Positions 57,386 to 64,000 of a stretch of 64,000 nt of DNA are shown piece after piece. This DNA is from Elusimicrobiota bacterium (lineage in GTDB: Bacteria > Elusimicrobiota > Elusimicrobia > Elusimicrobiales > UBA9959), in assembly GCA_026388155.1 (NCBI GenBank), contig JAPLKI010000006.1:1-64000 (forward strand), written 5' to 3'. Under the pieces are notes generated by a model. The model ran no database searches, had not been told where the DNA came from, and saw nothing but the letters and a program-made list of their open reading frames with translations. Positions within the stretch are counted from its first letter, which is position 1. Every line of letters starts with the position of its first letter. Both the position numbers and the translations under genes were made by a program.

Positions 57386-58177
57386 TCATTTCGCTTCGGG
57401 AGTCAGGGCATCGCCCGCCGCTTTCTGCAAAAACTTCGCGGTACCGTCGTCTATCTGCGGAGGATGCGGCAGTCCCTCGGGACTGTCTTTAAAAAGGGCC
57501 GAATAGAATACGCAGGCGGCCAGATATGTTCCCGTAAGGTTCGGATGCACATCGTCGGCGTATAAATTGAGCGACGGGTTTTGCGACCGGACATTTTCCC
57601 AGGCGGGCCCCACCGGGACGGCAAGCCCCTGGTTCTCCCGGGCCATCTGATCATAACTGTCGTTTAATTTTCGCTGCATTCCCTCATACGTGCCTATTTC
57701 CGGGAAGTTCCGGATATCCCGCTGTTCGCCGTTTTTTCTGGCCATAGTCATATAAAAGGCTATTTGCGCCCGCGGGTTCGCATTCCTGATCAACCGGCTA
57801 AGCGTTTGGGCATAGGGCAGCACTTCCGTCTGCGCCCAGGGATACGCCGGCATTTCGCTTTGTTCCTGCAAAACCACAAAATCCCATCCTCCCTTATTTA
57901 TTTTTTCCAAAAGGCGCGGGTCCCCGGCATGCTGGGATAATGTATATCCGCCCGGAGCGTACGATTCATATTCCATTTTAAAGTTACGGGATCTTGCCAG
58001 GCCGGCGGTAAGCCCCGGCAGATCATTTACAAAGGTCAGACTGTTCCCGATAAATAAAACTTTTATTTCTTTGGCGAAGCCGGGGGCTTTCCCGCACGAC
58101 ACAAAAGACAATGAAATAAATAAAAACGCGTAAATTATCAGGCTGTATTTTATCAGGCGCTGTCTTTTAACGCTCAT
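57386..58177 (-). CDS. SGNH-family hydrolase lipoprotein
   Basis: From the ATG at 58177 a lipoprotein signal ends FVSC (Cys28). Block I of SGNH hydrolases follows (VLFIGNSLTFVNDLPG, Ser46). GGWDFVVLQEQSEMPAY carries the Asn/Gln region, and the catalytic Asp/His pair is DDVHPNLTG near residue 215. Such enzymes are acetyl- or carboxylesterases acting on glycans or lipids. The open frame begins at a GTG at 58210; the internal ATG has AAAGGC upstream. It is probably cotranscribed with the PHB-type esterase. Confidence 0.88.
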   Translation of the reverse strand: MSVKRQRLIKYSLIIYAFLFISLSFVSCGKAPGFAKEIKVLFIGNSLTFVNDLPGLTAGLARSRNFKMEYESYAPGGYTLSQHAGDPRLLEKINKGGWDFVVLQEQSEMPAYPWAQTEVLPYAQTLSRLIRNANPRAQIAFYMTMARKNGEQRDIRNFPEIGTYEGMQRKLNDSYDQMARENQGLAVPVGPAWENVRSQNPSLNLYADDVHPNLTGTYLAACVFYSALFKDSPEGLPHPPQIDDGTAKFLQKAAGDALTPEAK

Positions 58178-58210
58178 TTTGCCTTTGCCCGATCCTTTAA
58201 AAAATAACAC

Positions 58211-58409
58211 GCGGGTCCTTTACAATTTATCTATTCTATAAAATATAAAGAACGGCACTGCGCAGTCCGCCTCCCGGACTAAAAAGGCGGGGCCTGAAAG
58301 CACCCCGGCCGGGCTTACCCTATGGGCCCAGAAGGTTTGGGCCCTTAATGCTCTGTGATTTCCGGCGCCCGGCTGTTAGACTATATCTATAAGCAGGGGA
58401 GAAAAATAT
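58211..58409. other. Divergent promoter region with one hairpin
   Basis: No gene. It contains AT-rich DNA next to the hydrolase gene, two GGCGGGGCC-type GC-rich stretches and the hairpin GGGCCCA/TGGGCCC at 58324-58344. GGGGAG lies before the 58410 ATG. Confidence 0.6.
58324..58344 (+). other. 7-bp hairpin in the leader of the 58.4 kb gene
   Basis: GGGCCCA (58324-58330) is inverted at 58338-58344 around GAAGGTT. It lies 65 nt before the start codon. No T-tract, so its role is unclear. Confidence 0.45.
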
Positions 58410-59678
58410 ATGAAAAAAACTATTTTATCGGCAGCAATGTTCCTGTGCATGGCTTCCGGCGGATTCGCCGGCGGCTTTAATCTAAACTCCGTTTCCATTT
58501 CAGACCTGAAAGGCTCCGATAACGGCACCATCGCCGCCGTCCCGGTCCCAGCCGAGTCCCTCGCGGCTATGACCAAGGCCCCCAACCTGGCCCCCGCGCT
58601 GGATATGAGCATAAAACTCCCCTTTTCCGAGCTCAATAAGCGCATGGTCGGCCTTTGTGACGACATGCAGGTACTGGACCAGGCTAAGCCGGTGCTGTTC
58701 CGCCAGGGCGATCACATAGTCTTCACCAATGTCACCGTTGACTATCACGGCGTGGATATCGAGCCGACTGTCCTTATCAAGCCCTCTTTTGACGGGAATA
58801 ACCGCCTGGCCATCCGGCTCACTAAAGTGGACGCGGATATCGCTTTTGGCCCCAACACCGGCAAAGGGATGAACAATATCAACAAAGACGACTTAATGGC
58901 CTCCATAGCCGGCAGCCTGACCGCCAGCATGCTTGAATCCATGGACGAGTCCTTTGCCGCCAACAAGGTTCCGCTCAAGGCGAAGAACATGCTTTCCTTC
59001 ACCTATGACAAGGCCTCCTGGACTCTGCGCGCAGCGGTCACCCCTGATTTCGTGGCCCCGCTCCTGCCGGGCCTTATCAGCAATGTCAGCCTGACCGCCT
59101 TCAGCTTCGACGACAAAGGTTTCATCCTGAGCGTTAAATCCGGTTCCGGTGCCTCCATAAGCCAGATGCCCGGCTACAATCTGGCGCTCTCCGACGGCCT
59201 GCTCACTAATTTTCTTCGCAAGTACGCCGAAGGCAGCGATTACGATCTGGCCCCGCAGGGCCACGACGGCGGCGTCAAGTTCCGCGCCGACGGCCGCGTG
59301 GAAGTGGCCTTGAAAGCCTACATGCGTGACATGACCTTCAAGCCCAACGTATACGCCGTCATAGAGCTTACGCCTGTCCTCATCGCGCCGAACACCATAG
59401 TTATACGCTTTGAAAAAGTGACTGTGGACCAGGCTTACGGCATCGGCATTCCCGGCTTCATCAATAACATGCTGCAAGGCAAGGCAATTACCGGCATAGT
59501 GAGCGGCATCATGACCAGCCAGGACCTGACCCGGACGATGTCCGCCCGCAAGCTGGATGATAACACCGTGGAACTTAAACTAAAAAACAGCGCTTTCCTC
59601 CCCTCTTTCGCCAGGGGCGTGATAATAAAAAATATGAAGATAGGGCAGGGCCTCATGTACCTGGGGTTCGAGTTTTAA
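58410..59678 (+). CDS. Exported protein of unknown family, internally duplicated
   Basis: A signal peptide (MKKTILSAAMFLCMASGGFA) is followed by about 400 residues. The first half (MSIKLPFSELNKRM; VDIEPTVLIKPSFDGNNRLA; MASIAGSLTASMLESM) resembles the next gene. The second half repeats the pattern (VEVALKAYMRDMTF; VIELTPVLIAPNTIVIRFEK; IPGFINNMLQGKAITGIVSG). Long amphipathic strands and a helix suggest a lipid-binding or barrel-like fold, but this is conjecture. GGGGAG precedes the ATG. It ends MYLGFEF with a C-terminal Phe. No enzyme motif is seen. Confidence 0.75.
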   Translation: MKKTILSAAMFLCMASGGFAGGFNLNSVSISDLKGSDNGTIAAVPVPAESLAAMTKAPNLAPALDMSIKLPFSELNKRMVGLCDDMQVLDQAKPVLFRQGDHIVFTNVTVDYHGVDIEPTVLIKPSFDGNNRLAIRLTKVDADIAFGPNTGKGMNNINKDDLMASIAGSLTASMLESMDESFAANKVPLKAKNMLSFTYDKASWTLRAAVTPDFVAPLLPGLISNVSLTAFSFDDKGFILSVKSGSGASISQMPGYNLALSDGLLTNFLRKYAEGSDYDLAPQGHDGGVKFRADGRVEVALKAYMRDMTFKPNVYAVIELTPVLIAPNTIVIRFEKVTVDQAYGIGIPGFINNMLQGKAITGIVSGIMTSQDLTRTMSARKLDDNTVELKLKNSAFLPSFARGVIIKNMKIGQGLMYLGFEF

Positions 59679-59702
59679 GCCGGCGGCACGGAGATAAAAT
59701 TT

Positions 59703-60503
59703 ATGAAAAAACTTATCAAAAAAACGATAGCGATAAACATCCTGATAGCCGCCGCCCTCTCTTTAGCCCGGCCCGCTTCAGCTTCGGATTTCGACCTTTC
59801 GTCACTCTCGGCCGGCGGCCTGCGCGGAACCGAATTCAAGGCGGCGCCGGTTCCCCGGCCCCGGGCGCCCAAGGCCGACCCGGACGAGCTGGTGGGCATT
59901 GACCTCTCCATCAGGGTTCCATTCAAGGCCATAAAGAAAGCGGTGGTCATGATGGCGGCCTCGGATAAGCGGCTTTCCATAATAGACCCCGCCGCGCCCG
60001 TGCTGGAGCGTTCCGGCGAATCGCTCAAGGTCGTCAACATCCGCCTGGACCTGAACGGCATTATAATCGAACCGGTAGTTACCCTTAAGCCCTATTTTGA
60101 GGGCAAAGACAAGCTCGCCATGCTGATCCAGCGCGTGCAAATGCACGCCTCAATGTCTCCTTCCGCGAGCCGTAAGAGCAAATCTGCCGCCGTGTCTGCG
60201 CCCGCCGCGGCCAACACCGAGCCTGAATTCAACAAAGAAGATATGATGGCCGATATAATGGGCGTACTGACCGGCGGCATTATGGACGCGTTTAACGCGA
60301 GCCTGATAGAGAACCATAGCCCGCTTAAGGCCAGCGACATAGTCGTTTTCAAATATGACAAGGCCGCATGGACGCTTCACGCGGTTGTTTCAACCGCGGC
60401 CCTGAAACGCTACTTGCCCGAGGGTGTGGTGGGGGACGTTCATCTGACCGGTTTAAGCCTCAGCGACAACGCCATCGGCATAAAATTCGGAACGGAAGAG
60501 TAA
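59703..60503 (+). CDS. Exported paralogue of the preceding gene, single unit
   Basis: A signal peptide (MKKLIKKTIAINILIAAALS) precedes about 240 residues matching the first half of the 58.4 kb protein: DLSIRVPFKAIKKAVVMMA, IIIEPVVTLKPYFEGKDKLA and FKYDKAAWTLHAVVS against SFTYDKASWTLRAAVT. A Ser/Ala/Lys-rich insertion lies at about 155-175. GGAG lies 9 nt before the ATG, and it starts 24 bp after its neighbour stops, so the two form an operon. Function unknown. Confidence 0.78.
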   Translation: MKKLIKKTIAINILIAAALSLARPASASDFDLSSLSAGGLRGTEFKAAPVPRPRAPKADPDELVGIDLSIRVPFKAIKKAVVMMAASDKRLSIIDPAAPVLERSGESLKVVNIRLDLNGIIIEPVVTLKPYFEGKDKLAMLIQRVQMHASMSPSASRKSKSAAVSAPAAANTEPEFNKEDMMADIMGVLTGGIMDAFNASLIENHSPLKASDIVVFKYDKAAWTLHAVVSTAALKRYLPEGVVGDVHLTGLSLSDNAIGIKFGTEE

Positions 60504-60553
60504 ATCCTGAAATCTTCGGTCAACCCGGAAAATTCAGTTGAAGGATCCGGGCT

Positions 60554-60583
60554 AAAAAACGGGGCAGGCCCTGTGGCCTGCCC
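60554..60583 (-). terminator. Intrinsic terminator of the PhnD-like gene
   Basis: On the minus strand GGGCAGGCC-ACAG-GGCCTGCCC (60583-60562) is followed by CG and six T residues (60559-60554). It lies about 130 nt after the stop of the 60.7 kb gene. Confidence 0.75.
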
Positions 60584-60713
60584 TCAACTGGGTCTCAACT
60601 GCGCTGCGCTTCACTTCTCTTCGCTGCATCCTCAGGGGAGAGACCCCGTCCCCTCATCCCCGAATATAGTATAGCTCCCAAAACCTGAAATTTCAAGGCC
60701 CTGATACAAAGGA

Positions 60714-61649
60714 TCAGCGGTCAGCCGGGAAATAAGGCTGGTTCAGCCGCTGTATATGCCATCCCTCAGGAAGCAGGTCGTACACCGATTTACCCGCGGA
60801 AAGAATAAGCTCGTGCGTCTGACGATAGGACTCTTCCTTTACAGGGACAAAGCCGGTGATGTCGGCGATGTGGGACAGCGCGTCCCTGCCTTCCGGAGTA
60901 TTTCCAAGCGTTTCAAAGGCCGCCATTATGGCCTTGCGCTTGGCGGGCAGAAGCCCGTTGCGGGCGATCACAGGTTCATTCGGCACTGTTCCCGTTTTAG
61001 CCAGGATACGCAGTTTCGGGTTGCGGAGCGCCATATTATAATACGTCGCGGCCGCGTCCACCTCACCCTGTATAAGCTTTTGGATGGACACATCATGGCT
61101 CGCCGCGAACCCGGGAAGGATTTGAACGCCTGCCTTCTTTAAATAGATGCTCGGCAGCAGAAAGCCGCTTACAGAGTAGGGATTGGAAAAAGATATTTTT
61201 TTGCCGGCCAGCCCGCTGACATCTTTTATTTTATCTTCGGCGCGCACCAGTATAACGCCTTCATATTTTGAGGCGCCCTTGCCGCGCAGTACCTGAAGGT
61301 CCGCGTGGACAGCATGCTCCTCGCGGGCCACAAGATACTCGTCCAGCGTTAAGATGCCGGCGTCGGCCTTTTTTGCGCCGAATTGTTCTATGGCATCAAC
61401 GGAATCCTCGGCCGTTCTGACTTCAACGCTCATCGCCGTGTTAGTGCTGAGATACCGCTCAATAAAGTCCAGCGACTTTCGGGAATCGGACGGGATGTAC
61501 GGCGCGGATAAAAGCACTACCAGTGGATTTCCCGGAGTGCCGACCGTTGCCTCTTTTCTGCGGGCGCAGCCGGCTAACACTAGCGCCGTAAGAATACAGA
61601 ACGCCGCGGATTTATAAACAGCCTGTCTGTTAATACCGGTGTCAAACAT
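60714..61649 (-). CDS. PhnD/SsuA-type substrate-binding lipoprotein
   Basis: A lipoprotein signal (LTALVLAGC) precedes a periplasmic binding protein of the phosphonate/phosphite PhnD type. Typical segments are VVLLSAPYIPSDSRKSLDFI, FGAKKADAGILTLDEYLVA, VSGLAGKKISFSNPYSVSGF, EVDAAATYYNMA and VPNEPVIARNGLLPAKRKAI. The ligand is unknown; no ABC permease or ATPase gene is adjacent, so it may serve a sensor or distant transporter. GGAGGG lies 6 nt before the ATG. A good intrinsic terminator follows (60554-60583). Confidence 0.9.
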   Translation of the reverse strand: MFDTGINRQAVYKSAAFCILTALVLAGCARRKEATVGTPGNPLVVLLSAPYIPSDSRKSLDFIERYLSTNTAMSVEVRTAEDSVDAIEQFGAKKADAGILTLDEYLVAREEHAVHADLQVLRGKGASKYEGVILVRAEDKIKDVSGLAGKKISFSNPYSVSGFLLPSIYLKKAGVQILPGFAASHDVSIQKLIQGEVDAAATYYNMALRNPKLRILAKTGTVPNEPVIARNGLLPAKRKAIMAAFETLGNTPEGRDALSHIADITGFVPVKEESYRQTHELILSAGKSVYDLLPEGWHIQRLNQPYFPADR

Positions 61650-61758
61650 ATTTTTCCCTCCATTTATTTAACATATTTTTTCCCGCTTACCCATTAAAAT
61701 CCAGAGCGGTCAATATGTAATACGGCTGTTTGCCGTGCAGTTGACGCGCCCCGATCCC

Positions 61759-61786
61759 GCCTGTTTACTTTTTAGCATAAACAGGC
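61759..61786. other. 9-bp hairpin
   Basis: GCCTGTTTA (61759-61767) is inverted at 61778-61786 around a 10-nt loop. It lies between the 61.8 kb gene's end and the start of the PhnD-like gene. It may end the upstream operon, though a T-tract is lacking. Confidence 0.5.
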
Positions 61787-61846
61787 CCAAAATTACAAAG
61801 CCGCGGGCGCAAAATAACCGCTAAGGGCTCGCTGTTTTCCCGCATC

Positions 61847-62470
61847 CTATTCCACGCTTCGGCGGTTATGGTGCGTGACACGCTCCAGTTCCCGCGAAGC
61901 CGCGTAAAACAGGCGCATTGTCATCCAGACCAGGAATTTTTTCCTCAGCCGCAGACAGAGGGGCGCCGCGATGCAAGCCGCAAAAAATACAATACCCGTT
62001 ATACCCGCCGCTTTGCCATTCCCGGCAACCATAAAAAAGCCGGCAAGGCCCAGCAGCGCGAACAGCAGAGCGCCGCCCCATAGCGGCGAAGTAAGCGCTA
62101 ATTTTGACAGGGGGTCGAAGATCCGGCGGGCATTCATTAATTCACGCGCCATCAGGGCATCCTGCGGGGGCTGGTGCGTGGGCGCATGGCCCGGGTTCCG
62201 GCCCTGCCGCTTCAGATAGGCGGCGTAATCGGCGATAAGTTTTTCCGGATGCGGCCCGAAAATGCGCCGGTCCTTTTCGCCGAAATCGCCGCGCGCGCCG
62301 ACGGGAAACCGCCGGGTCGCGTCGTTCAGCAGCCCCGCCGCGGCGTGCGGGGCGCCCAAAGACTTTAAAAGCCGGGCCAGCCGCAGCGCCCCTTTCATAC
62401 ACGCGTTGCGGATCAGCCTGTCGGTGGTCGCGACGATATAAAAAGTCAACTGACTGGTTCTCATGCGCAT
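61847..62470 (-). CDS. Unrecognised protein with two C-terminal membrane helices
   Basis: The first roughly 125 residues are basic and Ala-rich, without motif. Two membrane helices follow at about 125-145 (LWGGALLFALLGLAGFFMV) and 150-170 (ITGIVFFAACIAAPLCL), then a basic tail. ATGs at 62470 and 62464 and a TTG at 62488 are possible; none has a good ribosome site. It follows the VOC gene closely, so it probably belongs to that operon. Confidence 0.6.
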   Translation of the reverse strand: MRMRTSQLTFYIVATTDRLIRNACMKGALRLARLLKSLGAPHAAAGLLNDATRRFPVGARGDFGEKDRRIFGPHPEKLIADYAAYLKRQGRNPGHAPTHQPPQDALMARELMNARRIFDPLSKLALTSPLWGGALLFALLGLAGFFMVAGNGKAAGITGIVFFAACIAAPLCLRLRKKFLVWMTMRLFYAASRELERVTHHNRRSVE

Positions 62471-62505
62471 ATGAAAGCTATAAAACAAAAGTTGCGCGGC
62501 CTTCT

Positions 62506-62916
62506 CTATTTTTTGGGCCGATGTGAGAATTCTATTACGTTGTTGTCGCGGTCGCAGAAGGTCACTCCGTGAAAACCACCGCCGAACTCCGCGTATTCCT
62601 GCGCCTGGAACAAAGGCTTGAAGCCGGCTTTCAGCATAACCGCCTCTATCGTATAGACATCCTGCCGCTTCCCCGTATAAAAGCCGACATGGTCCGCCAC
62701 CACGAATTCTCTGCCGGTAGGGGCCTTGCGCAGCACACGGCGCGGCTTCATTGCGCCTATAATCAGCGTGAACGGCCCGTTGCTGAACCCGCCGTAATTC
62801 TTGCCGTCCCCGAAACTCTTCTTAAACCCGGCCGCCTTAAAAAGCGGCCCGTAAAATTTCATGGCGGTCTTAAAATTACTCACCTCAAAACAAATATGCG
62901 TAGCGGTAATTTTCAC
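62506..62916 (-). CDS. VOC-superfamily (glyoxalase-like) protein
   Basis: The 136-residue protein has the paired beta-alpha-beta-beta-beta modules of the VOC fold. It starts ITATHICFEVSNFKTAMKFYG and ends GFHGVTFCDRDNNVIEFS. Metal-ligand candidates are His7, the VADHVGFY His and the final Glu. Substrate unknown; family members include dioxygenases, lyases and resistance proteins. The start is GTG at 62916 with GGAGG 4 nt upstream. It follows the PilZ gene by 12 bp. Confidence 0.9.
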   Translation of the reverse strand: MKITATHICFEVSNFKTAMKFYGPLFKAAGFKKSFGDGKNYGGFSNGPFTLIIGAMKPRRVLRKAPTGREFVVADHVGFYTGKRQDVYTIEAVMLKAGFKPLFQAQEYAEFGGGFHGVTFCDRDNNVIEFSHRPKK

Positions 62917-62928
62917 GTTCCCTCCATA

Positions 62929-63237
62929 TCAGCTATTCTCATCGGACGGATGCACAGGGGTAAGCGAGCCGAACTTTATGCCGTAATGGGTGGCGTTCTT
63001 TTCTCTGCGTATCCACACCACCCACGCCTGAACATCGAACATGCCTTCTTTTAGCGACCTCAGCCTCGCCCAAAAGATTTCCGGCAGCGCAATAGGGTTC
63101 CCCACCAAAAAGGAGGCCCCGACGGTGGAAAAATCGACAAGCCTGCCCGAAGCGGCCACTTTACCCTCCGCGTCAAAAATCTCGATAACCGAATTATGCC
63201 TGTTCCGCGGCGCACGCCGCTTGTCATTGCTTTTCAT
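62929..63237 (-). CDS. PilZ-domain c-di-GMP receptor
   Basis: The 102-residue protein is a single PilZ domain: an Arg-rich start (DKRRAPRNRHNSV) with the RxxxR motif, and DFSTVGASF as the D/NxSxxG motif. A Gln/Trp-containing strand follows (VQAWVVWIRREKN), and GIKFGSL ends the barrel. It should bind c-di-GMP, possibly made by the GGDEF protein at 40.8 kb. Output is unknown. It is the first gene of a three-gene operon with VOC and membrane proteins. Confidence 0.9.
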   Translation of the reverse strand: MKSNDKRRAPRNRHNSVIEIFDAEGKVAASGRLVDFSTVGASFLVGNPIALPEIFWARLRSLKEGMFDVQAWVVWIRREKNATHYGIKFGSLTPVHPSDENS

Positions 63238-63311
63238 ACGTAGATTTTAGGATATGCGGCACTCTCAGTCAAAAGAAACCTGTTTTTCGCGTCTTTTATT
63301 CCAATTTACAA

Positions 63312-63331
63312 CACGACAATATGGTGTCGTG
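63312..63331. other. 7-bp hairpin between the PilZ and toxin genes
   Basis: CACGACA (63312-63318) is inverted at 63325-63331 around ATATGG. It lies between divergent genes and may be an operator or RNA hairpin. Confidence 0.4.
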
Positions 63332-63373
63332 CTGGTCAGCTATACTATAGGCATGGAATGTAAAAATAAGGCC

Positions 63374-63401
63374 TTGACATACAAGCTATAGCTTGTATAA
63401 T
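63374..63401 (+). promoter_or_regulatory. Promoter and operator of the toxin-antitoxin operon
   Basis: TTGACA (63374-63379), a 16-bp spacer and TATAAT (63396-63401). The spacer is filled by a perfect 20-bp palindrome, ATACAAGCTATAGCTTGTAT (63379-63398), a typical site for an antitoxin dimer. AAGGAGG follows at 63404-63410. Confidence 0.85.
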
Positions 63402-63414
63402 ATAAGGAGGCGGC

Positions 63415-63777
63415 ATGCTGAAGAATATTTTTTATTTCAGCGATGAGCGCGGACGGTGCCCTGTAATGGAATTCATCCATTCTCTGCCGCCGGATGAGCA
63501 GGCAAAAGTCTACTCTTATATACGGGAACTGCGCATACAGGGACACAATCTGCGCCGCCCAATGGCGGACTATGTAACCCAGGGGTTATATGAACTGCGC
63601 CCGAAAGCTAATCGGATCTTTTATTTCTTCTATCTTAAGGAAAGCGCGGTGTTTGTGCATGCTATACGCAAAAAAACAGATAAGCTGCCGGAAAGGGATA
63701 TAAGACTTGCGCTTAAACGAAAGGCAAATATGCAGTCTTTCCGGGATGCCGGGAAATTACTGACGGAGGATTTATGA
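63415..63777 (+). CDS. RelE/HigB-type toxin (Gp49 family)
   Basis: The 120-residue protein matches phage-derived Gp49-like/HigB toxins, mRNA interferases acting at the ribosome. It contains CPVMEFIHSLPPDEQAKVYS, RPMADYVTQGLYELRPKANR (the conserved LYELR motif) and IFYFFYLKESAVFVHAIRKK. AAGGAGG lies 4 nt before the ATG. Its stop overlaps the antitoxin start (ATGA), typical of toxin-first pairs. The operator palindrome is at 63379-63398. Confidence 0.92.
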   Translation: MLKNIFYFSDERGRCPVMEFIHSLPPDEQAKVYSYIRELRIQGHNLRRPMADYVTQGLYELRPKANRIFYFFYLKESAVFVHAIRKKTDKLPERDIRLALKRKANMQSFRDAGKLLTEDL

Positions 63778-64000
63778 AACGCCGGATATATCTGAAAAAT
63801 GTCGAAGAAGACCTTAAAGAACAATTAAAGGACCCCAAATTCCGGCGGGCCTATGAGTATGAGTGCGCCCTGGTGGAGCTGGCGCAGAAAATAGCGGAAT
63901 TCCGTGACGCGTATCACCTGAAACAAGCCGAACTGGCGGCCAAGCTGGGCGTATCGCAGCAGTTCATTTCACAACTGGAAACCGGCCGCAGCAAGAATCT
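63774..64000 (+). CDS. HTH-XRE antitoxin (3' end outside the window)
   Basis: The start overlaps the toxin stop. The first 35 residues (MKRRIYLKNVEEDLKEQLKD) are of the HigA-type N-terminal extension. A Cro/C1-type helix-turn-helix follows (YHLKQAELAAKLGVSQQFIS, then QLETGRSKN). It should bind and neutralise the toxin and repress the operon through the 20-bp palindrome. The gene is cut by the window end after 75 codons. Confidence 0.9.
   Translation, partial: MKRRIYLKNVEEDLKEQLKDPKFRRAYEYECALVELAQKIAEFRDAYHLKQAELAAKLGVSQQFISQLETGRSKN

Overview
The window looks like a chromosome segment of a free-living Gram-negative bacterium. It encodes outer-membrane beta-barrels, lipoproteins, a TolC/RND efflux system and FtsX/EnvC division proteins. 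The lineage is an inference: a Tad-type pilus locus next to PorV-like barrels, FlgD-type Ig repeat proteins and large surface proteins suggests Elusimicrobiota or a neighbouring phylum. No rRNA or tRNA gene was seen. Almost everything from 1 to 50 kb is on the minus strand, so transcription there runs from high to low coordinates.

Layout. (1) 1-10 kb: a giant exported Ig-like repeat protein (frameshifted near 633), a HEAT-repeat protein and an S41-like lipoprotein. (2) 10-33.7 kb: a Tad/Flp pilus locus in two blocks. The pilin-like/TadE-like block is at 11.6-13.8 kb. The core block at 23-33.7 kb holds pilins, TadE, CpaB, a short secretin, a TadZ-TadA fusion, TadB, TadC, a TPR protein and a PorV-like barrel. 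Between the blocks lies a signalling island at 14.1-23 kb with two histidine kinases, three receiver proteins (one of them an unphosphorylatable OmpR type), a thioredoxin-fold protein and a HAMP/PAS-like sensor. (3) 33.8-42.4 kb: a FlgD-Ig repeat protein, a coiled-coil/propeller membrane protein, a second PorV-like barrel and a GAF-GGDEF cyclase. (4) 42.4-50 kb: a binding-protein-like gene, tsaD, a CtpA protease, EnvC, FtsX and an unknown exported protein behind an apparent transcription attenuator. (5) 50.3-56.3 kb, plus strand: an RND efflux operon whose first gene fuses a TetR repressor to a TolC-type protein. (6) 56.4-64 kb: two hydrolases, a paralogous pair of exported proteins, a PhnD-like lipoprotein, a VOC protein, a PilZ protein and a toxin-antitoxin pair cut by the window edge.

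The most unusual feature is a family of intergenic repeats between about 8.3 and 53.3 kb. Each has two arms built from 7-bp words, usually in inverted orientation, often around a core AAGGAACTCC or its complement AAGGAGTTCC. The words differ between elements (for example GCGAATA, GCCATAA, GAGTTAG, AGGCACA) but within an element the arms use related words. About 29 copies were found. Several run into genes, and there they lie almost only in the parts of proteins that peptidases remove: signal peptides and prepilin leaders. A 7-bp repeat read as codons has a 21-nt (seven-residue) period, and some words are stop-free in all frames on one strand, giving hydrophobic peptides such as YSLFAIR. Two pairs of unrelated exported proteins also share near-identical leader DNA. 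These repeats, the TetR-TolC fusion and the attenuator at 49.9-50.0 kb are the best leads for something undescribed.
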